Below are positions 33,980 through 43,155 of a stretch of DNA of 64,000 bases, in pieces. The stretch comes from Arthrobacter sp. StoSoilB20 (GTDB taxonomy: Bacteria; Actinomycetota; Actinomycetes; Actinomycetales; Micrococcaceae). Numbering within the stretch: the first letter of the stretch is position 1; every line of letters starts with the position of its first letter. A model generated the notes under the pieces. The model did not search any database. It was not told the DNA's origin and was given only the letters and a program-made list of their open reading frames with translations. Both the position numbers and the translations under genes were made by a program. The stretch spans positions 3,596,001 to 3,660,000 of the forward strand of contig NZ_AP024651.1 of NCBI RefSeq assembly GCF_019977295.1, given 5' to 3'.

Positions 33980-35169
33980 TTTGCGCTCTCCTCTCGTGCG
34001 AGTTCGCTGGCGAGCAGCTCGGACTGTTCTTTCAGCTGCGGGGTTTGCTTGGCAAAGACGTACTTGAAGAGGTCCAGAGGCTGGACCGGGACTTCCTCGC
34101 CCAGGCCCTCGCGGAGCTGGGTGGCTACGGCTTCTGCATGCTCGGCGATCCGGTTGCCGGCTTCGTCGTCGAGGAGTCCCTTGTCCGTAAGGTACGACTT
34201 CATGCGCGTCAGCGGATCCTTGGCCTGCCATTCGGCAACTTCGCTGTCCGGGCGGTAGCGGGTGGCGTCGTCGGCGTTGGTGTGTGCCTGCATGCGGTAG
34301 GTGTGGGCTTCGATCAGCAGCGGGCCGGAACCGTCGCGCGCCAGCTTCACGGCGCGGTCCATCACGGCGAGCAGCGCGACGAGGTCGTTGCCGTCAACGC
34401 GCTCACCGGCCATGCCGTAGCCAACAGCCTTGTGGGCCAGCGACGGCGCCACGGACTGGTGGCTGAGCGGTACGGAGATCGCGTACTTGTTGTTCTGCAC
34501 AAAGAAGATCACGGGTAAATGGAAAACGGCGGCGAAGTTCAATGCCTCGTGGAAGTCGCCTTCGCTGGTGGCGCCGTCGCCGCACATGGCCATCACCACC
34601 GTGTTTTCACCCCTCAGCTTGGCAGCGTGGGCTACCCCCACGGCGTGCAGCAACTGGGTGGTCAGCGGGGTGCACTGGATTCCTACGTTGTGTTCTTTGG
34701 GGTCGTATCCACCGTGCCAGTCGCCACGGAAGATGGTCATCACCTCAACGGGGTCCACCCCGCGGGTCATGACGGCGACGGCGTCCCGGTACGTGGGGAA
34801 CAGCCAGTCACCTTCGCTAAGGCACATGGCAGCTGCAACCTGGCAGGCTTCCTGGCCGTGGCTTGAAGGGTAAACGGCCATGCGGCCCTGCCGGACCAGG
34901 GCAGAGTTCTGGTCGTTGACACGGCGTCCGACGACGAGCTGCTCGTAGGCGGCCATCAATTCGGCGTCGCTTGGCGTGGGGTATTCGTGGCCGGGTTCGG
35001 TGCCTTGCTCGTCATGGGAGCGGAGGGTGCCGTCCGGGTTCACCATCTGAATCTGGTGCCGGGCGGGAAGCATGTAATCCTCAACGCTGATGCCGAATTT
35101 TGTCCGAACGTCAGCAGCTTGGTCCTCTACAGCCGTTTCCGGCGCAGAGTGGTCTGCGTGGATCGTCAT
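33976..35169 (-). CDS. bkdA: 2-oxoacid dehydrogenase E1 alpha subunit
   Basis: A 397-residue E1 alpha subunit. The thiamine-diphosphate motif runs from CGDGATSEGDFHEALNF to FVQNN, and the regulatory or active-site loop contains TYRMQAHTNADDATRYR. It decarboxylates a 2-oxo acid, most likely from Val, Leu or Ile, giving acyl-CoA for energy and for branched fatty acids typical of this lineage. ATG 35169 follows GAAGGACGG. First gene of the E1 alpha - E1 beta - E2 operon; an Lrp/AsnC regulator is transcribed divergently. Confidence 0.92.
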   Translation of the reverse strand: MTIHADHSAPETAVEDQAADVRTKFGISVEDYMLPARHQIQMVNPDGTLRSHDEQGTEPGHEYPTPSDAELMAAYEQLVVGRRVNDQNSALVRQGRMAVYPSSHGQEACQVAAAMCLSEGDWLFPTYRDAVAVMTRGVDPVEVMTIFRGDWHGGYDPKEHNVGIQCTPLTTQLLHAVGVAHAAKLRGENTVVMAMCGDGATSEGDFHEALNFAAVFHLPVIFFVQNNKYAISVPLSHQSVAPSLAHKAVGYGMAGERVDGNDLVALLAVMDRAVKLARDGSGPLLIEAHTYRMQAHTNADDATRYRPDSEVAEWQAKDPLTRMKSYLTDKGLLDDEAGNRIAEHAEAVATQLREGLGEEVPVQPLDLFKYVFAKQTPQLKEQSELLASELAREESAK

Positions 35170-35280
35170 TGGTCCGTCCTTCTCTAGCCACTATGTGCTT
35201 CCAGTATGTTCCCCGGCGATGTTTCGTATCCAGCTTTCCGCTGAATCATGGAAGCCCTTGCCTGAAGTGGGTATTCTGAA

Positions 35281-35332
35281 AGACGAATTGTAAGTGTGAG
35301 CTGGGTAACGTGCCCGTGCTGTAGACGAATTG
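35281..35332. promoter_or_regulatory. Direct repeat AGACGAATTG in the bkd/Lrp intergenic region
   Basis: AGACGAATTG occurs at 35281-35290 and again at 35323-35332, 42 bases apart, or four helical turns. The downstream copy ends eight bases before the GTG start of the Lrp gene and overlaps its ribosome site. Spacing in phase suits Lrp-type oligomers. Confidence 0.5.
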
Positions 35333-35340
35333 GAGAGCCA

Positions 35341-35805
35341 GTGAGCGAGGCCGAGGCGGAGCAGACCGCCGTACCGCTGGACAGCGTGGACCGGGACATC
35401 ATCCGCGAGCTGACCACCGATGGGCGCATGTCCGTCACGCAGGTTGCAGAAAACGTCCACATCAGCCGCGCGCACGCCTACACCAGGATTGCGCGGCTCA
35501 CTGGCGAAGGGGTGCTCACGAAGTTCACGGCTCTGGTGGATCCCATCAAGGCCGGTCTGCGGTCCTCCGCGTATGTGACGTTGAAGGTTCAGCAGCACTC
35601 GTGGCGCGAGCTGAAGGAACAGCTGCGCGCCATACCCGAGGTCCACCACATCGCCCTGGTAGGCGGAGACTTCGACGTCATCCTTTTGGTCCGGGCGACT
35701 GACAACATCCACCTCCGGCGTGTGATCTTCGACCAATTACAGTCCATGGACGGAGTGCAGGACACCCAGACTTTCCTTGTCTTTGAGGACGTTGATACCC
35801 GCTAG
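35341..35805 (+). CDS. Lrp/AsnC family regulator, probable bkd regulator
   Basis: A 154-residue Lrp/AsnC regulator. The helix-turn-helix is at about residues 17-50 (LDSVDRDIIRELTTDGRMSV, then AENVHISRAHAYTRIARL). The RAM ligand-binding domain follows (SAYVTLKVQQHSWRELKEQLRAIPEV and LVGGDFDVILLVRATD). GTG 35341 is behind TTGGAGAG. Divergence from the 2-oxoacid dehydrogenase operon matches the BkdR arrangement of other bacteria, in which an Lrp-like protein responds to branched-chain amino or oxo acids. Confidence 0.88.
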   Translation: MSEAEAEQTAVPLDSVDRDIIRELTTDGRMSVTQVAENVHISRAHAYTRIARLTGEGVLTKFTALVDPIKAGLRSSAYVTLKVQQHSWRELKEQLRAIPEVHHIALVGGDFDVILLVRATDNIHLRRVIFDQLQSMDGVQDTQTFLVFEDVDTR

Positions 35806-35865
35806 GCGCCCTTGGCCGTTCCTGACTGGGAGGGAGCACCCATTTACGAACCTTAGACTGTCCCC

Positions 35866-36438
35866 GTGCCCCTCAAAACTGCCTCCGCCACCCGTGTCAT
35901 TGGCATTGTTGTGGGGGCGTGCTTTCTGGCAGCGCTGCTCTGGCTGATCGCTGCCTTCCAGTTCTTCTACAACCCACCGCAGGCAACGCCTCACCGAACG
36001 GACGCGATCGTTGTGCTGGGCGGCATGAGCAAGGAACGGCTGCCCGTGGCCCAGAAGCTGCAGCAGAAACTGGATATTCCTGTTCTGGTCATCTCGACGA
36101 CGGGTCTGGCAGGCAATGCTGAGGGCGACGCGCTGTGCGATGAGGAGTCGGGCGATTCCGACCTGGTGTGCTTCCGTCCTTCGCCGCTCAACACCAGGGG
36201 TGAGGCTGAAGCGCTGCGGACATTGATTGCAGACCACGGATGGAAGTCCGTGACCGTGGTGACGTCTGAGTACCACGTGATGCGCGCCGGCACACTGATT
36301 GAACAATGCACGTCCGCCGAGGTGCAGATGGTTGGGTCCCAGCCCGAGCTATCGGCGGGCGCCTGGCTGGACCGTTTTGTGGTTGAATCGGGCGGGCTGG
36401 TCGACACGTGGGTGCGACCGGAGTGCTCTCAAGCGTAA
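35866..36438 (+). CDS. YdcF/DUF218 family membrane protein
   Basis: A 190-residue protein with one N-terminal membrane helix (VIGIVVGACFLAALLWLIAAF) and an extracytoplasmic DUF218 domain: TDAIVVLGGMSKERLPVA, STRGEAEALRT-type motif (NTRGEAEALRTLIADHG) and VTVVTSEYHVMRAG. Related proteins (ElyC, SanA, YdcF) influence envelope polymer synthesis. GTG 35866 is used without a strong ribosome site. It precedes the glycopolymer locus and could be functionally linked to it. Confidence 0.8.
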   Translation: MPLKTASATRVIGIVVGACFLAALLWLIAAFQFFYNPPQATPHRTDAIVVLGGMSKERLPVAQKLQQKLDIPVLVISTTGLAGNAEGDALCDEESGDSDLVCFRPSPLNTRGEAEALRTLIADHGWKSVTVVTSEYHVMRAGTLIEQCTSAEVQMVGSQPELSAGAWLDRFVVESGGLVDTWVRPECSQA

Positions 36439-36660
36439 TTCCTGGTCCGCCTACTGGCCGTGGACTACCCGCCGGGCAGATATGACAAGGGTCGTAAGAC
36501 CGCATGCAAAGCGGCCGTTTTGTTTGTCAAACGGCATCAAGTGTCTTGCAAAGTTTTTGAGGGCTTGAAGGTTTTGGTCAAGCTATTGAGTTTCCGGGAT
36601 ACAACAAACATCCTTTTGCCATAGGTCCAAGGTCTCACCCTACGAGCCCAAGGATCCACC

Positions 36661-38310
36661 GTGGCCACTTTTAGAGCAGAGCCGACGACAACCTTTCCTC
36701 CACGCAGGTCCCGTCACCTTATGGCGAGCCTTATGGCAGCCGTAATTCTGGTGTTCGGCGTCCTTCACGCGTCCCCGGCCCAAGCTGCACCAACTCCCGT
36801 TTATCCCATCAGCGGTTACTTCATCTACGGCAGTACGAGCGACGCAAATAACCTCAAGAAGCTCACAGACATAAAATCGGTGGGGGGTGACACAGTTATC
36901 ACCTTCGGTTCCCGCCTCAAACCAGCCAGCCTTTCCACTATCCCTGCCAGTTGCACCATTTCCGGAGTCAATTGTGCAAGTGCCGCCGCCTCGGGAGTCA
37001 GGGTAAAACGCTACTTCACCTACTCAGACGGCAGCTCCTGGGGATCGCCGGCCATTCTCTGTGCCCGCGACAAGACGGTCACCAGCGGAACTACTGTTTA
37101 CACAATTATGGTCTTGCCAATTGAGGGAAGTGGTTGCAATTCACCCAGCGGAACATATGACGTTGTGGTGATCAACGGTGGACCAAGCTCCATGTCCGTG
37201 TCCTTGGGAAAGGCGGCCACGAACTTGGGAATGAAGTACTACGCAGGTATGCCAGCCCCGGTAATGCGTACTGACGTCACATATCTCCCGGATCTCTCAT
37301 ATCAGGCCACATATTCACTCTTTACCGCCCGTTTTCTCATCTACCAAGCGAATGTGAACAACGTTCCAGGTTTGGCAGGCTTCTACCACCACACCGAGAT
37401 GCCGCTCAGCGACGGTGCCGTATGGGATTCCGTCCTCACCTTGTACCGAATCCAAAATGCGAGAATCGCCCAGTACCAGCCAACCCGTTCAGCTGTCGTC
37501 AGCCCTTACATCGACTCCCGTACAGCGTTCGGTGGACGAGTCACGACAGACCAAGCACGGAATGCGGCCAATAAAATTGCAAAGACCGCCAACGGTGTGA
37601 AACTTGCAATCGCGGTTCAAGACGGTATGGGCACTGGTAAGGGCGCGTCCTTCTTTTCAAGCGAAAGTAACAACAACGTTGACCAGTTTGCTGCATCCAT
37701 CGTGGGAAGCGGGACGTGGGGAAGCAAGTATCTCGCCCCAACCAGAGATTACTTTTGGGCCCTGTCTGAAGGCGTAGAGGGTACAGGCGCCGAGTTGTGG
37801 GCCAACCTCGAAGGCATGGCTCCGGCGACCTCGCAAAACCCATGCGACAACAGCCTGCGGGGGCAAAGCACAAAAACCAGAATCGACAAGCAACTGCAGC
37901 AACTGGGCAACACGCCAGTGAAGGTGATCTCGTTCATGTGGGATCCCTACTTCACCTGCACCGGAACATGGGCGCCGATGCTTGAGCGCCTCAAGGCCGG
38001 CAGCACAACCCCGATCATCACCGACTCCATCTTCTACGGGAACGGCGATGTCCTGGTCACAGGACATAACCTGAGCGGGGGCACTATTCGAGTGCAATGG
38101 TCGGACGCCAACGGTCGGGTTCTTGATAAGACTGTGGCAGCGTCCAATTACAACGCTTCGTACGGAAAACAGCTAGGCATCAACCCGCTCCTGGAGTCCG
38201 TTACGGCAAAGCTCGGATCAACATCCTTGGCTGCAGGAAAGCACTACTTCATCGACGTAGTCAATGGATCAGGCGTCAAGAACGACGCCTTGTACTCTGA
38301 TCGAGGATAG
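36661..38310 (+). CDS. Secreted DUF4434-like glycosidase-fold protein A
   Basis: A 549-residue secreted protein. A long n-region and hydrophobic helix (LMASLMAAVILVFGVLHASPAQA) form the signal peptide. The mature domain resembles the TIM-barrel DUF4434 group: YPISGYFIYGSTSDANNLKK with GGDTVITFGSRL as first strands, GFYHHTEMPLSDGAVWDSVL, SAVVSPYIDSRT and IAVQDGMGTGKG. It ends in a short beta domain (ILVTGHNLSGGTIRV-like). GTG 36661 is preceded by AAGGATCC. A paralog at 58749 marks the other edge of the glycopolymer locus. It may cleave or bind the polymer outside the cell; no activity is proven by sequence. Confidence 0.75.
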   Translation: MATFRAEPTTTFPPRRSRHLMASLMAAVILVFGVLHASPAQAAPTPVYPISGYFIYGSTSDANNLKKLTDIKSVGGDTVITFGSRLKPASLSTIPASCTISGVNCASAAASGVRVKRYFTYSDGSSWGSPAILCARDKTVTSGTTVYTIMVLPIEGSGCNSPSGTYDVVVINGGPSSMSVSLGKAATNLGMKYYAGMPAPVMRTDVTYLPDLSYQATYSLFTARFLIYQANVNNVPGLAGFYHHTEMPLSDGAVWDSVLTLYRIQNARIAQYQPTRSAVVSPYIDSRTAFGGRVTTDQARNAANKIAKTANGVKLAIAVQDGMGTGKGASFFSSESNNNVDQFAASIVGSGTWGSKYLAPTRDYFWALSEGVEGTGAELWANLEGMAPATSQNPCDNSLRGQSTKTRIDKQLQQLGNTPVKVISFMWDPYFTCTGTWAPMLERLKAGSTTPIITDSIFYGNGDVLVTGHNLSGGTIRVQWSDANGRVLDKTVAASNYNASYGKQLGINPLLESVTAKLGSTSLAAGKHYFIDVVNGSGVKNDALYSDRG

Positions 38311-38436
38311 CGATTTTGCTGCTGGTGGCACCGCTTCCGGAGCCGCCAGCAGCGCACTGAATTCCCCGGACCGCTTCCTCAGATGCAAGAATTGATGCTG
38401 ACACCGATTGATTTCGCCAAAGCTGAGGAGTGCGAC

Positions 38437-38778
38437 GTGACGGACGAAATCCGCCAAACGGCGGCAGTGCTGCCAGCCCCGCGACACCTCCGCAGGCGTC
38501 GTCTCCGGCCTGAAATTTCAGCATCGAAGATGATTGGATCGGCTGCTCAGAGGCGCGTCCCTCCCGCAGCCCGGCCTAAGACTCCAGCGGGAGGCCAACC
38601 GAGTTCCAGCGCGGCGCAACCACGAGTAGATTTCACGACCTCTGCCCAGCACCATGACCCAAGAAGGCAATCCGAAGAGGCTTTGCTGCAACGAAAGCGC
38701 CGAATAGCTCTTATAGTTGTGATCCTCGTCTCAGTCGCAATTCCTCTTCTGGCACTGACCTTGGTGTTCGCTCAGTAA
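38437..38778 (+). CDS. Small basic single-pass membrane protein
   Basis: A 113-residue protein with an Arg/Ala/Pro-rich cytoplasmic part and one C-terminal helix (IALIVVILVSVAIPLLALTLVFA). GTG 38437 has GAGGAG six bases upstream, a better start than the ATG at 38383. It lies between the DUF4434-like gene and wecB. No family is recognised; a tail-anchored accessory to the envelope genes is conceivable. Confidence 0.65.
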   Translation: MTDEIRQTAAVLPAPRHLRRRRLRPEISASKMIGSAAQRRVPPAARPKTPAGGQPSSSAAQPRVDFTTSAQHHDPRRQSEEALLQRKRRIALIVVILVSVAIPLLALTLVFAQ

Positions 38779-38866
38779 ACGACCCCCATCGACGTACATC
38801 ATTCGGGCGTCCACTGGCGGCAAGGTAGCATCAAGAGTCACTCAACGTAACTCCCGGGGGAAATCC

Positions 38867-40006
38867 ATGCCTGTCGTCATGCCGATCTTCGGCACCCGCC
38901 CAGAAGCTATCAAGATGGCTCCGATAGTCGGCGCATTCCAAGCGTCCGCTGAGTTCGATTGCATCGTGACAGTGACCGGCCAGCACCGCGAAATGCTGGA
39001 TCAAGTCAACGAGCTCTTTGGGATAGAACCGGACCATGACCTGAACATCCTCCAGCAGGGGCAGTCACTGTCAGCCATCCTGACTCGCACTATAGACGGT
39101 TTGGACAAACTCTTTGCCGAAAAGAAACCGGACGCCGTCATCGTCCAGGGTGACACAACTACATCCACGGCGGGGGCGATAGCAGCGTTCTATCACGGCA
39201 TCCCAGTGGTCCACGTCGAGGCTGGCCTCCGCAGTGGGGACCTTTATTCGCCGTTTCCCGAAGAGGCGAACCGAAAGATCACCAGTCAAATCGCCAGCCT
39301 TCACTTGGCTCCCACCAGCACCAGTAGGGCGAACCTTTTAGCTGAAGGTATTGCCGAGAAAGACATTGTGGTCACTGGTAACTCTGTGATTGACGCACTG
39401 CTTACTACCGTGGGTAAGCAGATTCCATTCACTGACCCGCAACTTGAAGAACTCGCTGCAAGCGGCAAACGGATCCTCCTTGTGACAACTCACCGTCGCG
39501 AAAACCAAGGCGACGCGATGCGTGGCGTAGGTCGGGCGTTGGCACGTATCGCCGAGGCCGAACCGGATCTTGTAGTAGTTCTGCCAGTACACAAGAACCC
39601 GGTTGTCCGCGAAGCTGTTCTTCCTGCCCTTGAAGGCAAGGAAAACGTCATTGTGACAGAGCCCCTTGCCTATGGTGAGTTCACACGCATGCTCTCCATG
39701 GCGCATCTCGTCCTCACTGACTCCGGTGGAGTGCAGGAAGAGGCCCCGAGCCTGGGCAAACCCGTGCTGGTGATGCGCGATAACACCGAACGGCCCGAAG
39801 CTGTCGACGCAGGCACCGTTGCCCTCATCGGAACTGATGAAGAAACCATCGTCAAAGAGGTAGATCGTCTCCTGAACCAGCGGGACGCGTTCGATGCTAT
39901 GGCCAATGCCGTCAACCCGTACGGAGACGGCAAGGCGGCCGAACGGACAGTGGCCGCCGTGGCTGAGCTGATGGGCGTGGGCAAGAGAATCACAAGTTTC
40001 GCTTGA
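38867..40006 (+). CDS. wecB: UDP-N-acetylglucosamine 2-epimerase
   Basis: A 379-residue non-hydrolysing UDP-GlcNAc 2-epimerase that makes UDP-ManNAc in the cytoplasm. Family motifs are present: FGTRPEAIKMAPIV, GQHREMLDQV, VQGDTTTSTAGAIAAFY, HVEAGLRSGD, TTHRRENQG and SGGVQEEAPSLGKPVL. Start ATG 38867 follows GGGGGAAATCC. With the wecC gene at 49.9 kb it would supply UDP-ManNAcA; UDP-ManNAc itself is also the donor for teichoic-acid linkage units. Confidence 0.95.
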   Translation: MPVVMPIFGTRPEAIKMAPIVGAFQASAEFDCIVTVTGQHREMLDQVNELFGIEPDHDLNILQQGQSLSAILTRTIDGLDKLFAEKKPDAVIVQGDTTTSTAGAIAAFYHGIPVVHVEAGLRSGDLYSPFPEEANRKITSQIASLHLAPTSTSRANLLAEGIAEKDIVVTGNSVIDALLTTVGKQIPFTDPQLEELAASGKRILLVTTHRRENQGDAMRGVGRALARIAEAEPDLVVVLPVHKNPVVREAVLPALEGKENVIVTEPLAYGEFTRMLSMAHLVLTDSGGVQEEAPSLGKPVLVMRDNTERPEAVDAGTVALIGTDEETIVKEVDRLLNQRDAFDAMANAVNPYGDGKAAERTVAAVAELMGVGKRITSFA

Positions 40007-40113
40007 GGTCGCAAAATTAGGAGCTGCCCGGCCGTAGCGCCGGGAGGCTTCAAGGGGCGGCTTCTTCATCCGGATTAATGACTCGACGATGATGCCCGGT
40101 ACGCTTTCATTCT

Positions 40114-40848
40114 GTGAAGAAAATTACCTCGCTGGCTGACTACACGGATGAGTCGGGAAACAACGTCCAGTGCCCCGACAAGATAGAGACCGATATCCAG
40201 GTCACGTTCCGGGGGCGCAACAACCGTATCGTGGTGGCCAAAGGTGCCCGTATTGCAGCGCTCCGCGTTGCATTCGACTGCGACAACGCGACCCTGATTA
40301 TTGGTCCTAGTAGCCGGAGTCCATTCAGCTTGAACGCCCGCTTGGGTGAAGATTCCACTGTGAGAATAGGCCGCGATTTCACTACCACCAGCATGCCTGT
40401 GGTTAGCGCCGTCGAAGGAGCGACTGTTAGTTTCGGCGACGATGTCATGATCGCCAGCAGTAACCAATTTCGCGCGGACGATGGCCACCCCATCTTTGAT
40501 GTGAAGACCGGCAGACGTATCAACCCTGCCAAGGACATCATCATCGGCGACCATGTTTGGTTTGGCGCCCAATCGGTCGCCTTAGCTGGTGCAGAGGTAG
40601 GCGACGGCTCCGTTATCGGTTTTAGGAGCGTCGTGACGGGACGTATACCCAACAACGTAATCGCAGTGGGTGCACCTGCCCAGGTCGTCCGTCGGGACAT
40701 CGCGTGGGAACGCCCCCACCTCTCACTGACAAAACCGTCCTACAAACCAGACTCAAGCAGCATAGAAACCACCGATAACTTCTGGAACCTCACCGTAGAA
40801 GACGTCCCGATTTTCGAACAACTCACGGGCTGGCACGACCAGCATTAG
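40114..40848 (+). CDS. Left-handed beta-helix acyltransferase A
   Basis: A 244-residue hexapeptide-repeat acyltransferase. Repeats such as IVVAKGARI, TLIIGPSS, VRIGRDFT and VSFGDDVM lead to the CysE/LacA-like end IIIGDHVWFGAQSVALAGAEVGDG, with the acetyl-CoA loop VIAVGAPAQVV. It probably acetylates a sugar of the surface polymer. GTG 40114 is the start. The C-terminal 80 residues align by eye with the acyltransferase at 48134. Confidence 0.88.
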   Translation: MKKITSLADYTDESGNNVQCPDKIETDIQVTFRGRNNRIVVAKGARIAALRVAFDCDNATLIIGPSSRSPFSLNARLGEDSTVRIGRDFTTTSMPVVSAVEGATVSFGDDVMIASSNQFRADDGHPIFDVKTGRRINPAKDIIIGDHVWFGAQSVALAGAEVGDGSVIGFRSVVTGRIPNNVIAVGAPAQVVRRDIAWERPHLSLTKPSYKPDSSSIETTDNFWNLTVEDVPIFEQLTGWHDQH

Positions 40849-40890
40849 GCGACCACATCCCCCTGATCGGAGAAGCTAGCGGTGGCTCCT

Positions 40891-41145
40891 TTAGGCCCAC
40901 CGCTTCACGACGACAAGCTCATCAGGGTCGCTCGCAGGTTCTATCGGATCTTCCAGGGGCAAGCTCGGGTCAACTCCAGACACCGCGGGCAGCGGGCGAG
41001 TGTCAATTGCCAGGTGATCCCCGTCATGCCTGTCCTGCAAGGAGCAGGTGTAACTCTGACTACCGTTCTCAAATTTCGACCGGCAAATAGTGGTGACACT
41101 CAACAGATCCGGGGAGACGACATCGCCCTCATTTCGGTTCTCCAT
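40891..41145 (-). CDS. CCHH mini-protein 1
   Basis: An 84-residue protein of no family known to me. It contains the pattern C-x12-C-x5-H-x3-H (second half CSLQDRHDGDH), which could bind zinc, followed by an acidic Pro-rich tail. The protein at 43614-43871 repeats the same spacing plus an LSV before the first Cys and an HDGxH core, so this frame is real coding sequence. It lies 132 bases downstream of the two-domain glycosyltransferase on the same strand. Confidence 0.7.
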   Translation of the reverse strand: MENRNEGDVVSPDLLSVTTICRSKFENGSQSYTCSLQDRHDGDHLAIDTRPLPAVSGVDPSLPLEDPIEPASDPDELVVVKRWA

Positions 41146-41277
41146 ATCACCAACATACCCACGAGCGAGTAGCCGAAACGTGGAGGGCTTGAGAACGCCA
41201 GGCCAGGCCCAACGAGCGAGACCTCAGAGAATCACGAAAGCCCGGAGATACCGACCTCAGGGTTGCCGACTTCACCC

Positions 41278-43155
41278 CTAAAACATGACGTGCTGCTCGT
41301 TGAGGCCGAACGCCGTGACAAGGCCGGTCGCCATCAGATCCCTTTCACTGGCAGACCACGTGTGGTTGGCGCCGGCGCCGGACCTCATTTGTACAAAATT
41401 GAACCGGTCAGAGGAGTAGATGCTTCCGCCCGAACTGACAACCGTCTTCAGGAACTCGGAATCTTCCCCCCGGTTCAGTTCCTTGAATGGGATTTCAGTG
41501 AGGGTCTCACGTGTGGTAAAAATCGTTGGCCCCATGATGAAATCCGTGAATCGGTGTTCAAATTCAGCGAAACGTAAAAGGGTAGCGTTGCTTTCCTCTA
41601 AGTGCATGTAATGGGCTCGCTTGCCCGTAACGGCGGCTCCGGAGTAGCGGTGAGCGGCCGCTTGGTCCTGCAGATAGTTGAGTCCGTAAAGGTCATCATC
41701 GTCGATTTTCGCAATGTAAGTTCCAGACGATGCTGACACCGCCAGATTGAGGCAAGCTCCCAGCGGGGTCGACCGGGATTGCTGAAGGACAACCAAGTTG
41801 TCCAAGCCAAAGTCAGCCGCCTCGCTTCGAAGTCGACGCTCGTCTGGTTCGAACCCGTGGGCCAGCACAATAAGCTCAACTTCAACTCTTGTCTGGCGGC
41901 CTATCGTCTTCAAAATATCGCTAATACGCTCCGGCCTTATGGTGGAGACAACGGCAGAAATCTTAGGAACATCAGACATGCTCCTGACGTCAATCGGTTG
42001 GGAATGGATGCCTGCGTATTCAAGGATCTGGGCTGCTCGATGAGCATACGTGTGGTGCTGCCAGATCTTCCTCTGGCTCAAATGAACCGTTCGATCGCGC
42101 AGCTCTTGGCTGCGTATAAGAGCACGCGTTACGTTGGCCGCGTCGGACCGATCATGCGCTTCTGTGATCTGCAATTCCTCGACAGCGACTAGATGAGCGG
42201 AACCCGCTGGCGTAACCACGGGGGCTCCGGATGCGGTGGCTTCGACGATCTCGCGAGGATCGGACGAAAGCAAGCATTTGTACGCCTTATACGCGGTAAG
42301 CAACTTTTCGTAGGGCAGACGTGCCTGCGCCTGCGTTGCTTCCCCACCCTGTGGCCTGCTCAGAGGATCTAGCTCAGAAAGTGTTTCAAGACCGGTCGCT
42401 TCCCTTGCGGCAGCATCGCTGGCGCCGGCGACGATGTAACCATGTTGTCCGCCCGGGGCCAAGGACACGGTTCGCTCAACGACTCCAATACCGCGATTCT
42501 GGTGTTCGTTCCGTCGCCGCACTGGGTTGTGAAGTTTTGGCTGGGCTGCGTATCCCATGGCCTGGAAGCGCTCTTGGCCGAAGCGAGCCCGATACTCCTC
42601 GAGCAGCGCCCCGTCGGTCATAAGAATCTTATCGAAGGTATCCACAGCGTGGGACAGCTCGACGCGGTTCGGTAGGCTGTCCCGAGACCAGTACACCGTT
42701 TCGATGTTACGAGCCTTGCACCACTCAACAATGTCGCTGAGAAGCTGGCGGCGTGCTGTTGGGCTCCCAGGAAAGTTGGCCCAGGCTTCATTGCTCTGTA
42801 GCCATGACGACTCGACAAAAAATAGCGAAACCGTGGAACTATCCAAGGTCTTTCGCCATGTCTGCGGTTGAATTGCAATGCAATCCCACTCATAGGTCCA
42901 CAGTTGTTCCGACAAAGGGCTGAGAATGGTGGCCACACGCAGCTTCTGAGTGTTGATTGGGGCGGGCAAGGCCACCGCCTCGGGGAAGTCAATGGTCGCA
43001 ACTATTTTGCCGTTGCTGAACTCCCCTTCGGGATCGGGAGAGGCAAGTGCCAACGAACCGTTTGCCGGTTCAGAGCCTGAACCTTCTTTCGACGGATGGG
43101 CCCCGAGGCTACGAATCCTCTTCAGCAATGTATTGATGACCTGTTCCTTCCACAT
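41278..43155 (-). CDS. Two-domain glycosyltransferase A (CgeB-like plus GT2)
   Basis: A 625-residue probable bifunctional glycosyltransferase. The N-terminal half is CgeB/GT4-like: a substrate-binding part (SLFFVESSWLQ, VYWSRDSLPN) and the end of a donor domain (YEKLLTAYKAYKCLL, EIVEATASGAPVVTP). The C-terminal half is a GT2/GT-A domain with VSTIRPERI, KIDDDDLYG (metal-binding Asp cluster) and NRGEDSEFLKTVV (catalytic base region). ATG 43155 follows AGGGAG. Its mid-section between the two halves of the GT4 part is shorter and less conserved than in the paralog at 51144, so that half may be inactive. It acts on cytoplasmic polymer intermediates. Confidence 0.8.
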   Translation of the reverse strand: MWKEQVINTLLKRIRSLGAHPSKEGSGSEPANGSLALASPDPEGEFSNGKIVATIDFPEAVALPAPINTQKLRVATILSPLSEQLWTYEWDCIAIQPQTWRKTLDSSTVSLFFVESSWLQSNEAWANFPGSPTARRQLLSDIVEWCKARNIETVYWSRDSLPNRVELSHAVDTFDKILMTDGALLEEYRARFGQERFQAMGYAAQPKLHNPVRRRNEHQNRGIGVVERTVSLAPGGQHGYIVAGASDAAAREATGLETLSELDPLSRPQGGEATQAQARLPYEKLLTAYKAYKCLLSSDPREIVEATASGAPVVTPAGSAHLVAVEELQITEAHDRSDAANVTRALIRSQELRDRTVHLSQRKIWQHHTYAHRAAQILEYAGIHSQPIDVRSMSDVPKISAVVSTIRPERISDILKTIGRQTRVEVELIVLAHGFEPDERRLRSEAADFGLDNLVVLQQSRSTPLGACLNLAVSASSGTYIAKIDDDDLYGLNYLQDQAAAHRYSGAAVTGKRAHYMHLEESNATLLRFAEFEHRFTDFIMGPTIFTTRETLTEIPFKELNRGEDSEFLKTVVSSGGSIYSSDRFNFVQMRSGAGANHTWSASERDLMATGLVTAFGLNEQHVMF

